Assembly: GCA_045650705.1 (NCBI GenBank)
Contig: JAZRRK010000018.1
Coordinates: 1 to 14,328, forward strand
Direction: 5' to 3'
Origin: UMGS1781 sp045650705
Lineage (GTDB): Bacteria; Bacillota; Clostridia; TANB77; CAG-508
DNA length: 14,328 nt
In this document: positions 7,613 through 12,655 of the stretch, in pieces
How the letters are laid out: each line of letters opens with the position of its first letter
Position numbering within the stretch: position 1 is the first letter of the stretch
Made by a program: the position numbers and the translations under genes
Notes under the pieces: generated by a model
What the model saw: only the letters and a program-made list of their open reading frames with translations
The model's database searches: none
Told to the model about the DNA's origin: nothing

Positions 7613-8560
7613 ATGACTTTAGATAATATTAAAGATGAAATATACGAAGCGAAGAATATAGTTATATTAACACATGATGTTCCAGATGGAGATGCAATAG
7701 GAAGTAGTCTTGCAATGTATATAGGACTAAAACAATTAGGAAAGGATGTAGATGTAGTAATACCTAAATATTCTAAAACATATGCATTCTTGCCATTTGC
7801 TGAAGAAATAAAAGAAAAAGGAAGAATGGATAATTATGATTTAGCAATAGCATTAGATTGTGGGGACATAAAAAGACTAAATGGATTTGCAAATTATTTT
7901 GAATATGCAAATTGTAAAATATCAATTGACCATCACGAGGCTAATACAATGTTTGCTGACTATAATTTTGTAGACCCTACAGCTCCTGCATGTGCCCAAA
8001 TATTAGTAACTGTATTAAAATCACTAGGAATAGAAATAACAAAAGATATAGGAACCTGTATACTTACTGGAATAATTACAGATACTGGAGGGTTTAAATA
8101 CCAAAGCGTAAAAGCTGAAACATTTGAATTTGCTGCAGAACTTCTAAATAGAGGAGTTAATGTTTCAGATATATATAGAAAAGTATTACAGACGGTTTCT
8201 ATAGAAAAATTTAATTTAAGAAAAATAGCAATGAGCAGAATTGAACTATTAGAAAATGGTAAAATAGCTTTTACATATATTACAAAAAAAGATGAAGAGC
8301 AAACAAAATCAGAAGATCATGACGGAATAGTTGAAATGGGTAGAGATATAGAAGGAGTAGAAGTATCTATATTCTTAAGAGAAGTCGATGAAAATAGCTA
8401 TAAAATCTCACTAAGATCAAATGACTATGTAAACGTATCAGATATTTGTTTAATGTTTAATGGTGGAGGACATATAAGAGCTGCAGGTGGAAGTATATCA
8501 CTACCATTTGAAAAGGCAAAAGAGAAAATTATACTAGAATGTAAAAAGAATTTAAAATAA
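7613..8560 (+). CDS. nrnA: Bifunctional oligoribonuclease / pAp phosphatase NrnA (DHH family)
   Basis: NrnA degrades RNA oligonucleotides of a few bases and dephosphorylates 3'-phosphoadenosine 5'-phosphate, using Mn-dependent DHH chemistry. All expected motifs are visible in the 315 residues: HDVPDGDAIGSS at 21-32 (metal-binding Asp residues), DCGD at 82-85, the name-giving DHH at 106-108 followed by EAN, TDTGG at 156-160, and GGGH at 284-287 in the DHHA1 substrate-binding domain. The ATG at 7613 follows the SD GAGAGG. Its position between rbfA and truB is the classic Firmicutes arrangement. Recognition is by motif and synteny. Confidence 0.93.
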   Translation: MTLDNIKDEIYEAKNIVILTHDVPDGDAIGSSLAMYIGLKQLGKDVDVVIPKYSKTYAFLPFAEEIKEKGRMDNYDLAIALDCGDIKRLNGFANYFEYANCKISIDHHEANTMFADYNFVDPTAPACAQILVTVLKSLGIEITKDIGTCILTGIITDTGGFKYQSVKAETFEFAAELLNRGVNVSDIYRKVLQTVSIEKFNLRKIAMSRIELLENGKIAFTYITKKDEEQTKSEDHDGIVEMGRDIEGVEVSIFLREVDENSYKISLRSNDYVNVSDICLMFNGGGHIRAAGGSISLPFEKAKEKIILECKKNLK

Positions 8561-8570
8561 AGGAAAGACA

Positions 8571-9428
8571 ATGAACGGAATATTAATAATAAATAAACCA
8601 ATAGGTTACACATCTCATGACATAGTAAATGTTTTAAGAAAAAAGCTTAATATAAAACAAATAGGTCATACAGGAACACTAGATCCAAATGCGACTGGTG
8701 TTCTTCCAATTTTAGTTGGACAAGCTACTAAAATATCTAAATATCTTGTAGAACATAATAAAACATATATAGCTGAGCTTAAATTAGGCGAAAAAACTTC
8801 TACTGGAGACTTAGAAGGAAATATTATAGAAGTTAAAGATGTACCAAGCTTAGATGCAGAGAAGGTAGAACAGGTATTAAAAAGCTTTATGGGTAAGCAA
8901 GAACAAATACCTCCAATGTATTCTGCTATTAAAATTAATGGAAAAAAAGCATATGAATATGCTAGAAATAATCAAGAAATACAGCTGAAGCCTAGAGAAA
9001 TTGAAATAATTGATATAGCACTAATACATTTTAAATCTAATGTAATTACATACAAAGTAAGTTGTTCAAAAGGAACATATATTAGAACTCTGTGCGAACA
9101 AATAGCAGAAAAGCTTGGAACAGTAGGAGTAATGCAAAGTTTATGTCGTACGCAAGTAAATAATTTTAAAATAGAAAATTCACTAACACTTGATAAAATT
9201 CAATCAGATGATATAGATTCTATAATTAATAGATTTATATCTATAGAAGAAATATTTTGTAATAATAAAAAAATAAATTTAAATGATAGAAAAACAGAAC
9301 TATTCTTAAACGGAGTTAAACTAACTTTTAACTTTGATGATGATATATATAGAATTTACAATAATAATGTATTTTTAGGCTTAGGAATTGTTAAAGATAA
9401 ATTATTAAAAAGAGACGTAATAATTTGA
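8571..9428 (+). CDS. truB: tRNA pseudouridine(55) synthase TruB
   Basis: TruB converts U55 in the T loop of elongator tRNAs to pseudouridine. The N-terminal catalytic domain contains GILIINKPIGYTSHD, then GHTGTLDP at 32-39 with catalytic Asp38, and the KTYIAELKLG block with a conserved Tyr near 66. RTLCEQIAEKLG near 173-184 is also typical. The C-terminal part (about 235-285) looks like the short PUA-like TruB_C module. At 285 residues the length is normal. The ATG at 8571 has SD AAAGGA and lies 10 bases after the nrnA stop, so the two are surely cotranscribed. ribF, which usually follows truB in Firmicutes, is missing; a promoter and an unrelated gene come next. Confidence 0.96.
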   Translation: MNGILIINKPIGYTSHDIVNVLRKKLNIKQIGHTGTLDPNATGVLPILVGQATKISKYLVEHNKTYIAELKLGEKTSTGDLEGNIIEVKDVPSLDAEKVEQVLKSFMGKQEQIPPMYSAIKINGKKAYEYARNNQEIQLKPREIEIIDIALIHFKSNVITYKVSCSKGTYIRTLCEQIAEKLGTVGVMQSLCRTQVNNFKIENSLTLDKIQSDDIDSIINRFISIEEIFCNNKKINLNDRKTELFLNGVKLTFNFDDDIYRIYNNNVFLGLGIVKDKLLKRDVII

Positions 9429-9438
9429 AATACAGCTG

Positions 9439-9467
9439 TTGACAATTGAAATAATAGTATATAAAAT
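9439..9467 (+). promoter_or_regulatory. Near-consensus sigma-A promoter for the membrane protein gene
   Basis: TTGACA (9439-9444) matches the -35 consensus exactly. TAAAAT (9462-9467) matches the -10 at 5 of 6 positions, and the spacer is 17 bases. It starts 11 bases after truB ends and lies upstream of the strong SD AAAGGAGGT at 9481-9489. A start near 9474 would leave a very short leader. This is the best-looking promoter in the window and indicates a new transcription unit after truB. Confidence 0.65.
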
Positions 9468-9496
9468 AGAGGTAATATCTAAAGGAGGTACAAAAG

Positions 9497-9958
9497 ATGT
9501 TTGGAATATTTATTACATGTTTATCCGCAATATTTTGGATTTTTAGAGTTGTTATAACAGTATTATATACAAGTGACATTCCATTTACAATTATACCATT
9601 AAACTTAACAGCTGAGATTGTATTAATGTTTATAACTTTCTTATGTATAGTATTAATATCAAAAAGAAAAATGATAGGAGCAATAGGATATTTAATTGCA
9701 CATTCTGCTTATTTTGGAGTAGATCTATACAAAAATATAGCATTAATATTGGAAAATCAACCTCTAACATCAACATATGCGACATTACTTATATCAATAG
9801 TAGCAGTTGTAATCCCAATATTAGCTATAATGGATATAGGATTAAACTCTGGCAAGAAAAGCATTCTAAGAAACAGAAATACTGATTGGTTTTTTAATAC
9901 TCATGACTATGAAAGAAAATTTGATGAAAGAGAAGATAGGAATCATTATAAATTTTAA
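9497..9958 (+). CDS. Small four-helix membrane protein of unknown function
   Basis: I do not recognise a named function. The 153-residue protein has four hydrophobic segments (about 3-24, 29-54, 58-78, 92-115) with Lys/Arg at several loops, and a charged soluble tail (116-153). The tail contains DWFF at 130-133 and the highly polar DYERKFDEREDRNHY at 137-151. From memory, a similar tail (DWF, then a D-x-R-x-D-E-R-x-D-x-N pattern) occurs in uncharacterised clostridial membrane proteins, so it is probably a conserved family. The start is firm: ATG 9497 with SD AAAGGAGGT seven bases upstream, and its own promoter. It stands where ribF would be expected, but nothing in it resembles RibF. Confidence 0.85.
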   Translation: MFGIFITCLSAIFWIFRVVITVLYTSDIPFTIIPLNLTAEIVLMFITFLCIVLISKRKMIGAIGYLIAHSAYFGVDLYKNIALILENQPLTSTYATLLISIVAVVIPILAIMDIGLNSGKKSILRNRNTDWFFNTHDYERKFDEREDRNHYKF

Positions 9959-9970
9959 TTAAATTAGTAT

Positions 9971-9999
9971 TTGTTTTTTTATTTGAATAAATATATATA
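9971..9999 (+). promoter_or_regulatory. Weak candidate promoter for the HAD-like gene
   Basis: TTGTTT (9971-9976) and TATATA (9994-9999) are spaced by 17 bases, in the 66-base gap before the HAD-like gene. Each hexamer departs from consensus and the region is extremely AT-rich, so chance is a real possibility. No terminator hairpin is visible between the two genes, so readthrough from the promoter at 9439 could also serve this gene. Confidence 0.3.
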
Positions 10000-10024
10000 C
10001 CTGATTAAAAAAGGAGAAAACAAT

Positions 10025-10711
10025 ATGAAAGTAATATTTTTAGATTTTGATGGTGTTATAAACGATTATATGACAATCAATCAAATAAATGAGTATAATG
10101 TTGAAGTGTTAAAAAGAATATTAAATGAAACTGATGCTAAAATTGTTGTAACTAGTTCCCATAAATATTCATATCAAAGAAATAATAATAAAGAAGGTTT
10201 TTTGAATAATAATTACTATGTAAGAGCCCTTAAAGAAAATGGAATTGATGTATTAGATTGGACACCACATATAAAACAACAGGGAATAAGAGATAATCAA
10301 AGAGAACAAGAAATTTTAGAATATTTAAAGAATCATCCAGAAATAACTCAATATTTAATATTAGATGATGATTATATAATAGAATCACTTAAAGAACATG
10401 AAATATTTTTAGACTTACAATCAGGATTAAGAGAAAAGTATATTGTTCCTGCAATAAAAATCCTAAATGGGGAGTTAAACTTTTATCATGATTGTGCAGA
10501 TGAACAACTAAGTGCGACCTCAGATAGACTTACTAGGATGAATCTAATATTTCGTAAAATACTAAATGGAGAATCAGACTTTTATGATGATTGTACAGAT
10601 GAAAAGTTTAGAAAAATAATAGATGAAAAAATTAGTAAAATGAGAGAAAAAATATTCCGTAAATCAGAAAAGAATGTGAAAAATAAAGATGATGAAGATG
10701 ATGAAAGGTAA
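10025..10711 (+). CDS. HAD-like hydrolase domain protein (SAK RNA-repair type) with duplicated C-terminal segment
   Basis: The N-terminal part looks like a HAD-superfamily phosphatase: FLDFDG at 5-10 supplies the nucleophile Asp7 and the acid/base Asp9, TSSHK at 43-47 is the motif II/III Ser-Lys region, and LDDD at 113-116 is the acidic metal-binding motif. This layout, with IVVTSS and a charged Arg-x-x-Glu-Ile block (93-97), resembles the HAD domain named from Swiss-army-knife RNA repair proteins. The substrate is unknown. The C-terminal part (about 140-228) is not typical: a block around KILNGE is repeated at 145-162 and 178-195 (12 of 18 residues identical), and the end is very acidic and basic. 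The ATG at 10025 has SD AAGGAG at 10011-10016; the longer open frame from 9971 lacks one. The gene ends 8 bases before rbgA. Confidence 0.82.
   Translation: MKVIFLDFDGVINDYMTINQINEYNVEVLKRILNETDAKIVVTSSHKYSYQRNNNKEGFLNNNYYVRALKENGIDVLDWTPHIKQQGIRDNQREQEILEYLKNHPEITQYLILDDDYIIESLKEHEIFLDLQSGLREKYIVPAIKILNGELNFYHDCADEQLSATSDRLTRMNLIFRKILNGESDFYDDCTDEKFRKIIDEKISKMREKIFRKSEKNVKNKDDEDDER
10457..10609 (+). repeat. Internal direct repeat in the HAD-like gene
   Basis: Bases 10457-10510 and 10556-10609 align without gaps, 43 of 54 positions identical by hand count, offset by 99 bases (33 codons, in frame). Each copy encodes an 18-residue segment with the shared core KILNGE, then FY, D-C and DE. The similarity holds at third codon positions as well as in protein, suggesting a fairly recent in-frame duplication. 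Confidence 0.8.
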
Positions 10712-10719
10712 TAAGTAAT

Positions 10720-11610
10720 ATGAATGAAAATAAAATAAACATCAACTGGTACCCAGGACATATGTTAAAAACGAAGAAACAAATAATAGAAGATTTGAAA
10801 TTAATAGATGTAGTTGTTGAAATATTAGATGCACGTATACCAGTTGCAAGTCAAAATCCAGATATTAGAGAAATAATAGCTAATAAAAAAAGAGTTATTG
10901 TTTTAAATAAAAGCGATTTAGCAAATGAAGCTGAAACTGAAAATTGGCTTAATTATTTTAAAAATCAAGGTATTAAAGCAATTTCAACAGATTCTAATAT
11001 TGGAAATGGAATAAAAGAAACTTTAAGAACTATTCAAATATTAATGGATGAAGAAATTAAAAAAGCTCAATGTAAAGGTAGAATAACAAAAACTATTAGA
11101 ATAATGATAGTTGGTGTTCCTAATGTAGGCAAATCTTCTTTTATAAATAGAATGATAAATAAAAAATCAGCTGAAGTAGGTAATAGACCTGGTGTTACAA
11201 AACAAAAACAATGGTTAAAAGTATCTAGCAACATTGAATTATTAGATACTCCGGGTGTTTTATGGCCTAAATTTGAAAACAATGATGTATCATTGAAATT
11301 AGCATATACAGGAACAATAAAAGATGAAATATTAGACAAATCAGACATAGCATATAATCTATTAAAATATTTAGAAAATAATTATAAAAATGAACTTTTT
11401 CAAAGATATAAATTGACAGACAAAGAAATTAATAGTATAATAACTGATGATGATTTGATAATAAACATTATGAATATTATTGCAAAAAAAAGAGGAGCAA
11501 TTGTTTCTGGTGGAGAAGTAGATTACGAAAAAATTTCTTCTATAATATTAAATGATTTTAGAACAGGAAAACTTGGAAGAATCACATTGGAGAAGGTAAA
11601 TGGAAAATAG
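10720..11610 (+). CDS. rbgA: Ribosome biogenesis GTPase RbgA (YlqF)
   Basis: RbgA is a circularly permuted GTPase needed for late 50S assembly, including incorporation of proteins such as L16. The permutation shows in the motif order: NKSD (G4) at 63-66 comes before GVPNVGKSS (G1) at 132-140, RPGVT (G2) near 156-160 and DTPG (G3) at 176-179. The N-terminal INWYPGHM block at 8-15 is diagnostic. The C-terminal region (about 205-296) is the helical ANTAR-like domain. Length (296) is normal. The start ATG 10720 has only a distant AAAGG at 10704-10708, so translation may be coupled to the preceding HAD-like gene, whose stop is 8 bases upstream. Its 3' end overlaps mrnC by 11 bases. Confidence 0.96.
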   Translation: MNENKININWYPGHMLKTKKQIIEDLKLIDVVVEILDARIPVASQNPDIREIIANKKRVIVLNKSDLANEAETENWLNYFKNQGIKAISTDSNIGNGIKETLRTIQILMDEEIKKAQCKGRITKTIRIMIVGVPNVGKSSFINRMINKKSAEVGNRPGVTKQKQWLKVSSNIELLDTPGVLWPKFENNDVSLKLAYTGTIKDEILDKSDIAYNLLKYLENNYKNELFQRYKLTDKEINSIITDDDLIINIMNIIAKKRGAIVSGGEVDYEKISSIILNDFRTGKLGRITLEKVNGK

Positions 11611-11977
11611 AGATAAAATAAATTTAATGTCTCCTTTAACTTGGGCATACATAGGAGATGCAGTTTATGAATTATATATAAGAGAATATCTTGTACAAAC
11701 AACACATTTAAAACCAAATAACCTACATAAGGAAGCAATAAAATTTGTAAAAGCTAAATCTCAAGCAGAAATTTTAGAAAAATTAAATGATTTTCTAACA
11801 GACGAAGAAAAAGAAATTGTTAGAAGAGGACGAAATACTCAAAATCATCACTTACCTAAGAATGCTAGTTTAAGAGATTATACATATGCAACAGCATTTG
11901 AAGCATTAATAGGTTATTTATATTTATCAAAACAAGAAGAAAGACTACAAGAAATATTACAAAAAATTATAGAATAA
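11600..11977 (+). CDS. mrnC: Mini-ribonuclease III
   Basis: Mini-III is a stand-alone RNase III catalytic domain, without a dsRNA-binding domain, that trims the ends of 23S rRNA in Firmicutes. Visible features are IGDAVYELYIR at 18-28 with catalytic Asp20, RRGRN at 75-79, and YATAFEALIGYLYL at 96-109 with the second acidic site at Glu101. At 125 residues the length is normal. The ATG at 11600 overlaps the end of rbgA by 11 bases, and the SD-like GGAGAAGG lies within rbgA, so the two are translationally coupled. In many Firmicutes mrnC sits next to cysS; here it is joined with rbgA, both 50S maturation factors. Confidence 0.95.
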   Translation: MENRDKINLMSPLTWAYIGDAVYELYIREYLVQTTHLKPNNLHKEAIKFVKAKSQAEILEKLNDFLTDEEKEIVRRGRNTQNHHLPKNASLRDYTYATAFEALIGYLYLSKQEERLQEILQKIIE

Positions 11978-11986
11978 AAGTTGTAG

Positions 11987-12005
11987 GGGCGACCATTGGT
12001 CGTCC
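11987..12005. repeat. GC-rich palindromic repeat, copy 3
   Basis: This 19-base hairpin is identical to copy 1 (GGGCGACC, loop ATT, GGTCGTCC). The flanks TGTAG before and G after match copy 2. It starts 10 bases after the mrnC stop and ends 25 bases before the tRNA-Glu gene. No T run follows, so it is not a convincing terminator in this position, and readthrough from mrnC into the tRNA gene is possible. Confidence 0.85.
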
Positions 12006-12030
12006 GTGCTAAGAAAAAAATAAAAAATAT

Positions 12031-12105
12031 GGCCCGTTGGTCAAGCGGTTAAGACGCCACCCTCTCAAGGTGGAATCATGGGTTCGATTCCCGTACGGGT
12101 CACCA
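12031..12105 (+). tRNA. tRNA-Glu (anticodon CTC)
   Basis: A complete cloverleaf is visible. The acceptor stem GGCCCGT pairs with ACGGGTC (one G-U). The D arm is GTC/GAC. The anticodon stem CCACC/GGTGG carries loop CTCTCAA, giving anticodon CTC for the GAG codon. The T arm ATGGG/CCCGT carries loop TTCGATT. The discriminator A and the CCA end are encoded (12102-12105). No clear promoter is visible just upstream, so expression may come from readthrough of the rbgA-mrnC unit with later processing. Confidence 0.97.
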
Positions 12106-12109
12106 AATG

Positions 12110-12127
12110 TGCGACTGAAAAGTCGCA
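12110..12127 (+). other. Short GAAA-loop hairpin just after tRNA-Glu
   Basis: TGCGACT (12110-12116) and AGTCGCA (12121-12127) form a perfect 7-bp stem capped by the stable tetraloop GAAA. It begins five bases after the tRNA CCA end. It has no following T run, so it is not a standard terminator. It might shield the 3' trailer or be a repeat fragment; its role is unknown. Confidence 0.6.
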
Positions 12128-12142
12128 GTGAATGACGAATAG

Positions 12143-12202
12143 TGAAGAGTTGATAGTGAATAGTTTTATTTAAATGTAAGAGCATTCATTATTCGCTCTT
12201 CA
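12143..12202. terminator. Long imperfect inverted repeat, likely terminator after tRNA-Glu
   Basis: Bases 12143-12161 pair with 12184-12202 over 19 positions, with one mismatch and three G-U pairs, around a 22-base loop. TTTTT follows at 12203-12207, so on the + strand it fits a rho-independent terminator for the tRNA transcript. The left arm is part of a degenerate 14-base periodicity: three units starting GTGAA at 12128, 12142 and 12156. This suggests a decayed repeat element. The remaining bases up to 12295 hold the promoter described next and nothing else I can support. Confidence 0.5.
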
Positions 12203-12228
12203 TTTTTCGCTATATGTCAAAATAACAT

Positions 12229-12257
12229 TTGCAATATTTTACATAATATAGTATAAT
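12229..12257 (+). promoter_or_regulatory. Sigma-A promoter for the orphan 104-residue gene
   Basis: TTGCAA (12229-12234, 4 of 6) and a perfect TATAAT (12252-12257) are separated by 17 bases. Transcription would begin near 12264, about 30 bases before the start codon. The site lies after the tRNA-linked hairpins and directly before the gene, consistent with a single-gene unit. Confidence 0.6.
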
Positions 12258-12295
12258 TTAATAGTAAAAATTTTATTGAAAGGATTTTTTACCTT

Positions 12296-12610
12296 ATGGA
12301 GAGCCTGTACATGAATTGGAAGTGTGAACGGAATAGTTTATTAAATATTATTAAAATGATAGGAGAAATTGATGATAGTCCAGTATCTATAAATGTAATG
12401 ATGTTAAGAGCATCATTATATATAGAAATTGGTATTAAAAATCAAGGTACTTTTGTTGTTTCTAATGATCCAAAAATAAATTATCCGCCAAGCTATCCAG
12501 GAAAGCTGACAGTGTCATTCCAGATGATTTTTCCAAATGATGAAGCTATTAATAATTTTTATAAAGACTTAGATACATTTGGAGGAGGCATCAAAAGAGA
12601 TTTCCTTTAA
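12296..12610 (+). CDS. Orphan small protein of unknown function
   Basis: I do not recognise this family. The 104-residue protein starts MESLYMNWKCERNS and has no obvious membrane segment, signal peptide or metal-binding motif. Hydrophobic stretches around VSINVMMLRASLYIEIGI and KLTVSFQMIF suggest beta strands, followed by an Asp/Glu-containing helix and a glycine-rich FGGG near 95-98, so a small alpha/beta fold is plausible. ATG 12296 is preceded by GAAAGGA (12278-12284), a slightly distant SD; ATG 12311 is an alternative start with no better SD. A promoter (12229-12257) and a terminator whose loop holds the stop codon enclose it, making it monocistronic. The bounding signals support a real gene, but function is unknown. 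Confidence 0.75.
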   Translation: MESLYMNWKCERNSLLNIIKMIGEIDDSPVSINVMMLRASLYIEIGIKNQGTFVVSNDPKINYPPSYPGKLTVSFQMIFPNDEAINNFYKDLDTFGGGIKRDFL

Positions 12611-12626
12611 TAAGGAAATCTCTTTT
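12593..12626 (+). terminator. Intrinsic terminator overlapping the orphan gene stop codon
   Basis: AAAAGAGATTTCCTT (12593-12607) pairs perfectly with AAGGAAATCTCTTTT (12612-12626) around the loop TAAT, a 15-bp stem. The TAA stop codon (12608-12610) lies in the loop, so the last codons form the left arm. The right arm ends in TTTT. The A run on the left makes it potentially bidirectional. It separates the orphan gene from the U32 peptidase gene 29 bases downstream. Confidence 0.8.
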
Positions 12627-12655
12627 AATTATAATAATAAAAGGAAGAATAATAT

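Noticed and set aside
9643..9885. Second + frame inside the membrane protein gene
   Set aside because: It is out of frame with a well-supported gene and has no SD.
11945..11973. Promoter for tRNA-Glu near TATAGA at 11968
   Set aside because: No acceptable -35 at the right distance, and it would place the repeat hairpin in the leader.
1189..12005. CRISPR array based on the repeated hairpins
   Set aside because: The copies are kilobases apart with genes between them and no regular spacers; no cas genes are present.
12031..12295. Integrated element using tRNA-Glu as attachment site
   Set aside because: No integrase and no repeated copy of the tRNA 3' end is visible downstream in the window.
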